Shown here one piece after another: positions 33,015-40,737 of a stretch of DNA of 64,000 nt. Each line of letters starts with the position of its first letter. The stretch's first letter is position 1. This stretch comes from Methylophilus methylotrophus DSM 46235 = ATCC 53528 (lineage in GTDB: Bacteria; Pseudomonadota; Gammaproteobacteria; Burkholderiales; Methylophilaceae): the NCBI RefSeq assembly GCF_000378225.1, contig NZ_KB905146.1:106950-170949 (forward strand). The letters run 5' to 3'. A program made the translations under genes and the position numbers. Under the pieces are notes generated by a model. That model was not told the DNA's origin. It ran no database searches and worked only from the letters and a program-made list of their open reading frames with translations.

Positions 33015-33887
33015 TTACGCCGAACGCCTGCGCACAGGTTTGGTGGTTGAGGATTTAGAGGCCTTTGTTGTGGTTGTTCGTGTCGGTTTACTGCCTATGC
33101 TGGCTTTAAGCAATTGCATCAGGTCAACCACATTGCTGGATTTTTTAGTGGCGGCTTCATCCAGGTCTGTATCAGGCGCCGTGAGTACGTGCGTCTGTTT
33201 GGCTTTCACTTTCTTTTTGACCAGTGACAAGATATCTTGACGAAACGTATCCTGGTATTGCTCCGGTTGCCACTTTTCCGTCATGTCTTTGACCAGCGAA
33301 AGCGCCATCTCCACCTCCTTGGCGGAAACCTGGCTTTGTTTGCCAGGTTTGGGCTCAGGAATTTCCGGCAGCTCACGGATTTCTTCCTGGTATCGCAATA
33401 AATTAAGAACGATTACCTGTTTGAACGGCATTAAAGCAGCGAGATGCTGCTTGGTGCGGATCACCACCTGTCCCAACGCAAGCTTGCCAGAACGCTCCAA
33501 TGTTTTGCGTAACAAGGCATATACTTTTTCACCACCCTTGGTTGGCACCAGGTAATAGGGTTGATCAAAGAAAATAACCGGAATATCCCGTGCATCTATA
33601 AATGACAGGATATCGATGGTTTGAGTACTTTCCGGATTTGCCTTGCGCAGGTCGGCGTCTGTCAGCACGACATACTCATCTTTTTTGTAGGCATAGCCTT
33701 TCACAATATCCTGTTGTGTCACTGTTTTACCGGTGACCTTGTTATAGCGACGGTAGCCGACAGGCGCAAAATCCCGTTTATCCAACAAATCCAGATCGAT
33801 GGCAGCAGGTGCACTCGCGGCATGCAACTCCACAGGAATATGCACCAAGCCAAAACTGATAGCGCCTTTCCAAATTGGGCGAGACAT
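33015..33887 (-). CDS. ku: Ku protein, non-homologous end joining
   Basis: 290 residues. The bacterial Ku core is full length (ISFGLVHIPVELHAA at the start, GYRRYNKVTGKTV, FFDQPYYLVPTKGGEKVYALL, MEKWQPEQY-like DMTEKWQPEQYQDTF), followed by a Lys/Thr/Arg-rich tail (TTTKASKSSTTKPVRRRS) of the kind that aids DNA threading. The homodimer encircles broken ends and recruits LigD, which is encoded next. TGGAGGA lies just before the ATG. It lies 25 bp after the Thivi_2564-type miniprotein gene on the same strand. Confidence 0.96.
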   Translation of the reverse strand: MSRPIWKGAISFGLVHIPVELHAASAPAAIDLDLLDKRDFAPVGYRRYNKVTGKTVTQQDIVKGYAYKKDEYVVLTDADLRKANPESTQTIDILSFIDARDIPVIFFDQPYYLVPTKGGEKVYALLRKTLERSGKLALGQVVIRTKQHLAALMPFKQVIVLNLLRYQEEIRELPEIPEPKPGKQSQVSAKEVEMALSLVKDMTEKWQPEQYQDTFRQDILSLVKKKVKAKQTHVLTAPDTDLDEAATKKSSNVVDLMQLLKASIGSKPTRTTTTKASKSSTTKPVRRRSA

Positions 33888-33912
33888 TCCATCCTCCAGA
33901 GATGATGGTCAA

Positions 33913-33987
33913 TCACCGTACAAATAAAGCAATCAGAATAATTAATGGAATAGGTACACCTAGAAAATAAAGTAGTAATGAACGCAT
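33913..33987 (-). CDS. 24-residue Thivi_2564-type membrane miniprotein
   Basis: A single hydrophobic helix, RSLLLYFLGVPIPLIILIALF, with a basic N-terminus; strong GGAGG four bases before the ATG. The LGVPIP core matches the very small conserved family I know as Thivi_2564-type membrane proteins, usually beside stress genes; function unknown. It lies between the 34023-34886 membrane protein and ku in the same direction. Confidence 0.72.
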   Translation of the reverse strand: MRSLLLYFLGVPIPLIILIALFVR

Positions 33988-34022
33988 ATCGCCTCCAAAA
34001 TGAACAATGGGATTAAGGTTTT

Positions 34023-34886
34023 TTACGCATCTCGGCAACGACCGCCCCAAGTCGCTGCCAGGCTGGCTGAAAACGCACCAACCAATAAAGACACAAACAG
34101 CCACAGGGTGATATAGATCGAAACCTTGCGTGCTTTATCAGCAGCTGCTTTGGCTTTTGTTTCAGCATCCTTGGCTTTCGCCTGCAACTCGTGCACACGT
34201 TGCTCGGCTTCCTGCTCTGTCAAACCGGTATTTTTTGCCACAAGCTGAGACAGGTAGCGGACATCTTCCGGAGGCAACGACTCCCATGAGCCGGCATGGG
34301 CCAGCATCCGGCTCACTTCTGCTATCGGGGCGGAAGATCCCCTATCGCTCGTACCCTCTTCAGCATTTTTGCGGAATAAAGCGTCAACGAAGTAAGTGTT
34401 TTCACCTGGTTGATGCGCCCCATGACCATGCTTACCGGCCATTGCGATCGCCCCTGTCTGGGCGGCGCCTCCTGCTACATGGGTGGCAGCCTGCATACCA
34501 CCGCTGACAATTGCACCTATGGTAGTGGTCAGGAGTGCAGCGGTGGCAAGCGTGGCCACCGACCAAGCCAGGAATCCGTGCGCAGTATCGCGGAAGTACA
34601 CTTCATCCGCCGGCGTATCGGGCCATTTAACCCGTAGCCGGCCTGTTAAATAGCCACCCATGCCCGCTGCCAGGATTTGGGTCACCGTGATCCAGATAAT
34701 GGCTGCGACTCCAAATGCGGGCGCATCTATCCCCTGTCGGGACCAAGGGGATATAGAAGACAAACCTAATCCGCTGCCCAATAGAAACAGGATTAATGAA
34801 AGGGCGGCTGCCACAACAGCGCCAGCCACGACAGCTCCCCAGGAAACTGCGCTAGCCGATTCACTGAAAACACTTGATTGCGCCAT
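34023..34886 (-). CDS. conserved multi-pass membrane protein of unknown function
   Basis: 287 residues. Three or four hydrophobic helices in the first 150 residues (WGAVVAGAVVAAALSLILFL, GVAAIIWITVTQILAAGMGGYL, FLAWSVATLATAALLTTTIGAI), a cytoplasmic or periplasmic segment with TYFVDALFRKN, an Ala/Lys/Glu-rich coiled coil (about 225-255) and a final helix (IYITLWLFVSLLVGAFSASLAATWGG). Proteins of this layout recur in stress clusters without a known role. AGGAG precedes the ATG. It follows DUF3309 copy 3 by 25 bp and precedes the miniprotein, ku and ligD, forming one putative operon. Confidence 0.78.
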   Translation of the reverse strand: MAQSSVFSESASAVSWGAVVAGAVVAAALSLILFLLGSGLGLSSISPWSRQGIDAPAFGVAAIIWITVTQILAAGMGGYLTGRLRVKWPDTPADEVYFRDTAHGFLAWSVATLATAALLTTTIGAIVSGGMQAATHVAGGAAQTGAIAMAGKHGHGAHQPGENTYFVDALFRKNAEEGTSDRGSSAPIAEVSRMLAHAGSWESLPPEDVRYLSQLVAKNTGLTEQEAEQRVHELQAKAKDAETKAKAAADKARKVSIYITLWLFVSLLVGAFSASLAATWGGRCRDA

Positions 34887-34911
34887 GATGATCTCCTATT
34901 TGAATTGTTAA

Positions 34912-35064
34912 TTACAATGCGCCAGTGACTGAAAAAATGAGCAAAAGGATGAGGATTAAACTCAACCACGTACTTGGGTAATAGCCCCATCTACTGCTAT
35001 AAGGCCATGTCGGTAACGAACCAATTAAAGCAAATACCACTATTAGAAGAAGGATGTTCAACAT
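34912..35064 (-). CDS. DUF3309 membrane miniprotein, copy 3
   Basis: 50 residues; the most diverged copy: IGSLPTWPYSSRWGYYPSTW between two helices, with the second Gly pair lost. First gene of the transcript leading to ku-ligD. Motif copy f lies 93 bp upstream. Confidence 0.82.
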   Translation of the reverse strand: MLNILLLIVVFALIGSLPTWPYSSRWGYYPSTWLSLILILLLIFSVTGAL

Positions 35065-35156
35065 GATGTTCTCCACGCATCAATACATTTATTATTGGTA
35101 ATTGAATGGAGACTCCATGATGCAATCTTGCCAGCAAGCACTCCATACACATCACA

Positions 35157-35183
35157 CTGAAATCCCTGTAGGAATGCTCGGAC
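35157..35183 (-). promoter_or_regulatory. shared regulon motif, copy f (upstream of DUF3309 copy 3 / ku-ligD)
   Basis: CTGAAAT-CCC-TGTAGGAA followed by CGGAC; the closest match to the consensus, 93 bp from the start at 35064. The 11 bases at its gene-proximal end (ACACTGAAATC) are identical to those of copy k before the TIR operon. Confidence 0.72.
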
Positions 35184-35226
35184 GAAGCGTGCGATGAAGA
35201 TGAGGCTGCCGTGGTACAAATAAGAA

Positions 35227-35250
35227 CGGTGGCTCTTTCGGGAGCCACCG
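35227..35250. terminator. GC-rich hairpin in intergenic region
   Basis: Nine-base arms CGGTGGCTC/GAGCCACCG with a six-base loop; no T tract on either side, so a terminator role is doubtful. Could be the remnant of a transcript ending here. Confidence 0.35.
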
Positions 35251-35535
35251 CATGTTGATGACCACTTTGGAGATTTAACCCGAGGTGGGTTTGAGCTCTG
35301 GTACCAACGATTGCAGCTTACGCAGATTCTGGAAATTTCTATGTCAGGCAATCCCTGATTGAGATGTAGGACTTTAATATCGTCGACTGAAGATGGCTAA
35401 CAGCTTGTCTGACATGGCTATCAGCACGCGTCCTCTAGCGGCCCATCAGGGGTAAAACTACCATGACCATTCACTGCTTGAATGCATCAATCTCTCAAGC
35501 ATTTACGTTAACCTAAGTAATGAAGGAGAATCGTG

Positions 35536-36426
35536 ATGGAGTTAAATACACCCTCGTCTAGAGACCACAGAGACCTGGAGCCGCCATCCCAGCACCAGGA
35601 TCATCAACCTGGCACTGAAGCCGAGATGGAACCCCGCCCACAATATATAGACCCCAATTACAAAGCAGCCCGCAAGCTTGAAGGCAAGGTGGGATTGATC
35701 ACCGGGGGTGATAGCGGGATTGGCCGGGCGGTAGCGGTTCATTTTGCTGCCGAAGGAGCCAATGTGGTGATCAACTACCTGAGTGAGCAGGAAAAACAGG
35801 ATGCCGAAAAAACCATTTCATTGATCACGTCTAACGGCGGCCAAGGTCTGGCTGTCCAGGGGGATATCAGTGATGCGTCCTTTTGCCAGTCACTGGTGGA
35901 CAAAACCATAGAGACCTTTGGGCAACTGGATGTGGTGGTCAACAATGCTGCCCAGCAATATCCGCAGAGCAGTATTGAGGATATTGACCAGGCCCAACTG
36001 GAAAAAACCTTTAAGACCAATTTGTTCTCTATGTTTTACCTGGTGAAGTCAGCGCTCAAGCATCTCAAGGAAGGCGCGCGCATCATCAACACCGCCTCGG
36101 TGACAGCATACAAAGGCAATAAAATGCTGGTTGATTACTCTGCCACCAAGGGAGCGATCGTGTCATTTACCCGCTCACTGGCACAACAACTGGCGGATCG
36201 GCATATTTATGTGAATGCGGTGGCACCAGGGCCAATCTGGACGCCTTTGATTCCTGCGAGTTTTTCACCAGAAAAAGTGGAAGATTTTGGTACAGACGTC
36301 TTGCTCAAGCGTCCTGGACAACCCAGCGAGGTCGCGCCAGTCTATGTTTTCCTGGCGTCTAATGATTCGTCCTATATCACCGGGCAAGTCATCCATCCTA
36401 ATGGTGGTACGGTAGTCAATGGGTAA
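35536..36426 (+). CDS. SDR-family oxidoreductase (YghA / general-stress-39 type)
   Basis: 296 residues. A polar, disordered N-terminus (about 45 residues with RPQYIDPNYKAA) precedes the classical Rossmann core: NAD(P)-binding TGGDSGIGRAV, NNAA, catalytic Ser in ASVTAY, Tyr-Lys in YSATKG, and PG near 235. This is the glucose-dehydrogenase-like subgroup including E. coli YghA and Bacillus Ydad/GSP39, stress-induced dehydrogenases with uncertain substrates. AAGGAG seven bases before the ATG at 35536. Followed by a bidirectional terminator. Confidence 0.92.
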   Translation: MELNTPSSRDHRDLEPPSQHQDHQPGTEAEMEPRPQYIDPNYKAARKLEGKVGLITGGDSGIGRAVAVHFAAEGANVVINYLSEQEKQDAEKTISLITSNGGQGLAVQGDISDASFCQSLVDKTIETFGQLDVVVNNAAQQYPQSSIEDIDQAQLEKTFKTNLFSMFYLVKSALKHLKEGARIINTASVTAYKGNKMLVDYSATKGAIVSFTRSLAQQLADRHIYVNAVAPGPIWTPLIPASFSPEKVEDFGTDVLLKRPGQPSEVAPVYVFLASNDSSYITGQVIHPNGGTVVNG

Positions 36427-36434
36427 CTGATGGG

Positions 36435-36472
36435 CAACAAAAAAAAACCGGGTGATGTCACCCGGTTTTTTT
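36435..36472. terminator. bidirectional terminator between SDR and DUF4142 genes
   Basis: Seven-base GC stem CCGGGTG/CACCCGG around ATGT, flanked by a run of As on the left and seven Ts on the right, so it can stop both convergent genes. Confidence 0.9.
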
Positions 36473-36504
36473 GATCTCGACTTTATAAATTTGACTTGCT
36501 TCTA

Positions 36505-37032
36505 TCAGTCATCTTTATTGACGCGCGCATCTATCCGTTTAGCTTCTTCCAAATGCTTTTTCAACACTGGCAAGGTATCAGCAGCGAATTTCTTGATATC
36601 CGCATTTTGCGCATCTTCTGCTGCATCTTCAAATAATTTTACGGCCTGCTCATGTGCTGAAACGCCTATATGGTTGGCATAGCTTTTATCAAATTTCACG
36701 CCATCCCTCGTTTCCAGATATTTGAGTTTAGCCTGTTGTAAAAGACTTGGCTCCTTGGGCAATTCTACGCCACGCCGCGTCGCCAGATCCTTGAGCTTCA
36801 TGGCAGCCTGGGAATGATCTTCAGTCATCATTTTGGCAAAGCGTATGATGTCTGGGTCTTGCGATTTTTTAAGGGCTAATTTACTGCCTTCCACTTCAAA
36901 ATGTCCTGCTTCTGCGGCATTCTTTAAGAAACGCTTGTCTGCCATGGAAATATCCGCGGCAGTAGAACAAAGACTGACAGAAAGCAGTCCTAACACAGCG
37001 GTACACATCATCACATGTTTTAATCGAATCAT
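36505..37032 (-). CDS. DUF4142-family periplasmic protein
   Basis: 175 residues. Signal peptide (VMMCTAVLGLLSVSLCSTAA) and a ferritin-like four-helix DUF4142 domain: DKRFLKNAAEAGHFEVEGSK, RFAKMMTEDHSQAAMKL and HEQAVKLFEDAAEDAQN mark the helices. These proteins are predicted periplasmic and stress-linked; biochemical function unknown. AAGGAGG precedes the ATG. No convincing copy of the regulon motif is found upstream. Confidence 0.9.
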   Translation of the reverse strand: MIRLKHVMMCTAVLGLLSVSLCSTAADISMADKRFLKNAAEAGHFEVEGSKLALKKSQDPDIIRFAKMMTEDHSQAAMKLKDLATRRGVELPKEPSLLQQAKLKYLETRDGVKFDKSYANHIGVSAHEQAVKLFEDAAEDAQNADIKKFAADTLPVLKKHLEEAKRIDARVNKDD

Positions 37033-37151
37033 TTTGGCCTCCTTACATTTAACAAGTGATTACTGTAGAGGAGCCTTGCATAGACCTATAGAGGGAATGT
37101 TCTGATTGTTGTGTCAGAAACCCAATGGATGCCGCAGATTTTGGAGAGATT

Positions 37152-37482
37152 TTGAAATACTGGCTATTTTTATTTGCAGCGATTATCAGTGAAGTCACCG
37201 CCACCTCATCGCTCAAAGCCAGTGACGGCTTTATCAAATTGCTGCCTTCCATCATCGTCGTGGTCGGCTATGCATTGTCTTTTTACTTTTTATCCCTGGT
37301 ATTGAAAGTGATTCCGATTGGTATTGTACGCTGTCTGGGCAGGGTTGGGGATTGTCTTGCTGGCGTTGGTGGGCTGGCTGGTATTTGAACAGCCTTTAGA
37401 CACCCCTGCCTTGTGGGGGATGGTGCTGATTTTAACTGGGGTGATCGTCATGAACGTATTCTCAAAAACGGTCGCCCACTAA
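37152..37482 (+). pseudogene. SMR (EmrE/QacE-type) multidrug efflux protein, frameshifted
   Basis: The first 57 residues from a TTG start at 37152 (GGAGAG just upstream) read as an SMR transporter: [23 protein letters not shown] with the essential membrane Glu, then [23 protein letters not shown]. At about 37326 two bases are missing; the next frame continues in register with [20 protein letters not shown] and ends MNVFSKTVAH at 37482. Without the shift the product would be a normal protein of about 110 residues. Either a recent inactivating deletion or a sequencing error. Confidence 0.85.
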
Positions 37483-37547
37483 AATAGAACGCTCAGGTGT
37501 AAGCATCTGTCAGAAAACACTGATACACCGGTGAGGAGGAGTTGTCT

Positions 37548-37598
37548 ATGATAAGCGCATTTCTGATGTACCAAGATTTACTCTGGGCAAGAACATGA
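37548..37598 (+). CDS. possible 16-residue leader peptide before desaturase gene
   Basis: ATG at 37548 opens a frame of 16 residues (MISAFLMYQDLLWART), preceded by an unusually strong GAGGAGG. It ends 16 bases before the desaturase ATG. Possibly a leader that sets translation of the desaturase; its reality is unproven. Confidence 0.35.
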   Translation: MISAFLMYQDLLWART

Positions 37599-37614
37599 CA
37601 GGCGCGAGGAACGC

Positions 37615-38541
37615 ATGTATCAACCACAGCCAACCACACAACGCGATGCGATCAACCTACTTTTAGGGCTGTTTTTTATCGGGCTCCAGCTATTCCAGCT
37701 CTTTGCGCTACCCACCTGGCTTTTACCCCAAAACCCGGCCTGGGGCTGGTGGCTGCTATTCCCAGCGGTGCTCACCACCTCATGGTGGGCTTTTATTCAC
37801 GAGTCCATTCATGGCAGCCTTTTTTCCAACAGGCAACTCAACCGGATGGCTGGTCGTATTAACGCCACTTTATTTGGCTCACCTTATGATTTGTTGCGCT
37901 GGGGCCACCTGCTGCACCACGCTTATAGCAGGACAGAGCGGGAGCGGCCGGAAGTATATATGCCAGGTTCCGTTTCCATGGCCTGGTGCAAACTCACTTA
38001 TTACTTCCGGCTGTTAGGTGGATTGTATCTGTTTGAGGTATTGGGTGGCATGCTGCTGGTTCTGCCCAAGCCCCTGCTGAAAATCGCTATTCACACGATT
38101 AGCCGCCCAGACAATGTGGTGGAATTACTTTCAGACAAAATCCTGTTACCCCGCACACTTGCGATAGCAAGAATAGAGGCAATTTGTATCCTGCTGGTAT
38201 ACGGTGTTGCTTTCAACCTATACGGGGAATTTGCATGGATGTTAATTATTGCGCTGCTGGCCAGGGGTGGCCTGATTAGCTTGGTGGATAACGTATTTCA
38301 TTATGCAACGCCGCTGGAACAGGGGCGCTATGCGCATAACCTATACTTGCCTGTATGGTGGTCGCGCTTTATTTTGCATTTTAACCTGCATGGCATTCAT
38401 CACTTACACCCCAATGTTTCTTGCTGGCAGTTACCAAACTTACATGCCGAATCCGGTCATCAGTATCAGGGTCGCTGGATGCAGGCAATGGCCGCGCAAT
38501 TCAAGGGTCCAGTTGCTTTCGATCATTTCAAAGAGGACTGA
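37615..38541 (+). CDS. membrane fatty acid desaturase-family protein
   Basis: 308 residues with four to five hydrophobic helices and the three di-iron His boxes of membrane desaturases/hydroxylases: HESIHG near 63, HLLHHAYSR near 100 and HGIHHLHP near 260. It should use O2 and an electron donor to desaturate or hydroxylate a lipid chain; related sequences include beta-carotene-type hydroxylases, so the substrate is open. GAGGAACGC precedes the ATG. No reductase gene is adjacent. Confidence 0.88.
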   Translation: MYQPQPTTQRDAINLLLGLFFIGLQLFQLFALPTWLLPQNPAWGWWLLFPAVLTTSWWAFIHESIHGSLFSNRQLNRMAGRINATLFGSPYDLLRWGHLLHHAYSRTERERPEVYMPGSVSMAWCKLTYYFRLLGGLYLFEVLGGMLLVLPKPLLKIAIHTISRPDNVVELLSDKILLPRTLAIARIEAICILLVYGVAFNLYGEFAWMLIIALLARGGLISLVDNVFHYATPLEQGRYAHNLYLPVWWSRFILHFNLHGIHHLHPNVSCWQLPNLHAESGHQYQGRWMQAMAAQFKGPVAFDHFKED

Positions 38542-38687
38542 TCGCATCCTTGGCTTGAGCGCTACTCTGTTGCCGTGGATTTCCCACCCCTCATGATTGC
38601 CCTTAGTGATTAATCAGTGATTTCCTGAGCCAGGACTCATGAAAGAAGGCAGCCTGGTTTTGCTCCTCATCCGCAAAAATGTCAATA

Positions 38688-38707
38688 AGTATACAGAACT
38701 GTATACT
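38688..38707. promoter_or_regulatory. perfect 9-bp palindrome, operator candidate
   Basis: AGTATACAG-AA-CTGTATACT, a perfect inverted repeat with a two-base centre, 24 bp before the cupin gene's GTG start. This is typical of a dimeric repressor site (TetR, MarR or GntR size). No regulator gene is adjacent. Confidence 0.6.
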
Positions 38708-38730
38708 CCAACTATTGTGAGAGGTTAACG

Positions 38731-39216
38731 GTGAAAAAACTATCCATCTATGTGGCTACCATAATTTTTTCCATGAGTGCATCCGCATTTGCACAAGACA
38801 GCATCGAACGCATGCATGCAGAGGTCATGCAGTCATTCACGCCCGAAACCATTCAATGGAAAGAGGAGCACATCCTGCCCAAAGGCGCCAAGAGTGCCAT
38901 CGTGGTAGGTGACCCGAGCAAGAAAGGTGTGTTTATTGCCTGGCTAAAATTCCCGGCCAACTATCCTATCCCACCACATACACACCCATTTACAGAGGTG
39001 GTCACCGTATTGAGCGGGAAGTTGGGCAACGGTATGGGAAAAGTGCTTGATAAGACCAAAGGCGAAATGTTAAACGCAGGCTCCAGTTTTGTATTGCCTA
39101 CTGGGCATACGCATTATGTTTGGACGACAGATGAAGAAACCATCGTGGAATTAATTGCCACAGGACCATGGGATATCACATACACCAATCCAAACGACGA
39201 TCCGCGTAAAAAATAA
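38731..39216 (+). CDS. secreted cupin-domain protein
   Basis: 161 residues from a GTG start with GAGAGG six bases upstream. Signal peptide (ATIIFSMSASAFA) and one cupin barrel: motif 1 PPHTHPFTEVVTVLSGKL supplies two His and a Glu for metal binding, motif 2 PTGHTHYVWT supplies the remaining His. Close in type to periplasmic cupins annotated as quercetin-dioxygenase-like; activity unknown. A perfect palindrome overlaps the promoter region. Confidence 0.87.
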   Translation: MKKLSIYVATIIFSMSASAFAQDSIERMHAEVMQSFTPETIQWKEEHILPKGAKSAIVVGDPSKKGVFIAWLKFPANYPIPPHTHPFTEVVTVLSGKLGNGMGKVLDKTKGEMLNAGSSFVLPTGHTHYVWTTDEETIVELIATGPWDITYTNPNDDPRKK

Positions 39217-39479
39217 GGCGAAGAAATAAGCCATACTTCGCCAAACAGCAAGCTTACATTTCTCAAAAACGCTACAGCCCTATTCATCCATAATTCCTGT
39301 GCTGGTAATCTGGCCAGGAATTTCTCATTCATTAATGCGCACATCCGTTGAGGTAAGAATCTGAGATGAATCATTAATGAATTCCTACAAAAAAATGCTG
39401 AAATGGCTGATGCAGCTCCTTTCCATATCTCCCTTAAGCTTAAAGCACTAGTTTAAGTAAAAGCATTTAGGAGCAGTCA

Positions 39480-40733
39480 ATGAGCTGGGCACCTTTTCAA
39501 ATCCATATCGGCAAATCCCATGAAGCCTCAGGCAGCGGTCATTCAATGACCGCTTTACCAGATCCTTCCAAACCTACCTTGCTGTGCTTATCACATTTGC
39601 GATGGAATTTTGTTTACCAACGTCCCCAACACTTAATGAGTCGGTGCTCCAAATTATTCCAAGTACTCTTTTTTGAAGAACCTGTCCCTAGTGAAGGTAG
39701 CCATGCATGGCTTGAAGTTAAATTGGCAGAAAAAGATGTGCGTTTATTAATCCCGCATATTCCAGCGTCTTTGATCAACACTCACAAGGGTGCAGAACTC
39801 CTTAGAGGGTTATTGGATCGTTACCTATTAATTTCTGATGCTGACCCCATATTCTGGTATTACACGCCCATGAGTTTGTCTTTTACGGATCATCTGGATG
39901 CACCACTGGTGATTTACGACTGCATGGACGAGCTTTCAGCTTTTTTAGGCGCGCCTACCCAATTAATAGACTACGAACGGGCACTATTTAAAAAAGCTGA
40001 CATTGTTTTCACAGGTGGTTATAGCCTGTATGAATCCAAACGTAAACAACATCGCAACGCCTACCCATTCCCTAGCAGTGTCGATATTAAACATTTTGGG
40101 AAAGCCCGGCAAAGTGAGGAAGAACCGGCGGATCAGGCAGCTATCCCTGGTCCAAAAATGGGATTTTATGGTGTCATAGACGAACGGCTTGACGTAGAAC
40201 TGATTCGGGACATCGCCATCGCCCGCCCTGAATGGCAGATCATCATGATTGGACCGATTGTCAAAATCGATCCAAGAACGCTGCCACAACACCCCAATAT
40301 TCATTACCTGGGGCCAAAAACCTATGATGAACTCCCGGCCTACCTCAGTGGCTGGGATGTAGCCTTGATGCCGTTTGCAATTAATCAATCGACCCGATTT
40401 ATCAGTCCTACTAAAACCCCTGAATATCTGGCGGGGGGTCGGCCTGTTGTTTCCACTCCGATTCACGATGTTGTACGTACGTATGGCGGCAGCGAGTTGG
40501 TCTTTATAGCCAACGATAGCCAGGCATTTATCCAGTCTATCGATCATGCCCTAAAAGCCATGGAAAAGCCGTCATTTGTCTGCACACAAGCTGACGCCAT
40601 TTTGAACGGAATGTCATGGGAAAAAACATGGGATGACATGTATGCCTTGATCGATGAAAGATTACGGTTCAGTCAAGCCTCCGATTACCTGCCCGTGGTC
40701 GCGAGAACTCGCCGTCTGCCTTCAAGGAGATAA
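39480..40733 (+). CDS. GT-B glycosyltransferase
   Basis: 417 residues. The N-terminal half contains LSHLRWNFVYQRPQHLMSR, a conserved opening in glycosyltransferase-1-like proteins found beside glf; the C-terminal half has the GT-B donor-site pattern (GFYGVIDERLD, FISPTKTPEYLAGGRPVVSTP) in which the Glu of PEYLAGG binds the sugar nucleotide. No signal peptide. TAGGAG before the ATG. Its stop is four bases before the glf start, so the two are coupled. It probably transfers galactofuranose or another hexose to an extracellular glycan. Confidence 0.87.
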   Translation: MSWAPFQIHIGKSHEASGSGHSMTALPDPSKPTLLCLSHLRWNFVYQRPQHLMSRCSKLFQVLFFEEPVPSEGSHAWLEVKLAEKDVRLLIPHIPASLINTHKGAELLRGLLDRYLLISDADPIFWYYTPMSLSFTDHLDAPLVIYDCMDELSAFLGAPTQLIDYERALFKKADIVFTGGYSLYESKRKQHRNAYPFPSSVDIKHFGKARQSEEEPADQAAIPGPKMGFYGVIDERLDVELIRDIAIARPEWQIIMIGPIVKIDPRTLPQHPNIHYLGPKTYDELPAYLSGWDVALMPFAINQSTRFISPTKTPEYLAGGRPVVSTPIHDVVRTYGGSELVFIANDSQAFIQSIDHALKAMEKPSFVCTQADAILNGMSWEKTWDDMYALIDERLRFSQASDYLPVVARTRRLPSRR

Positions 40734-40737
40734 AATC

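Larger units (their letters stand above)
35065..35535. other. intergenic region between DUF3309 copy 3 and SDR gene
   Basis: About 470 bp without a supported gene. It holds motif copy f (35157-35183) and a GC-rich hairpin (35227-35250). The right part contains the upstream region of the SDR gene, with no recognisable promoter boxes. Confidence 0.5.

Noticed and set aside
39379..39404. Possible twelfth copy of the regulon motif before the glycosyltransferase gene (TTCCTACA).
   Set aside because: The CTGAA half is not at the three-base spacing (eight bases instead), so the geometry shared by the other copies is lost.
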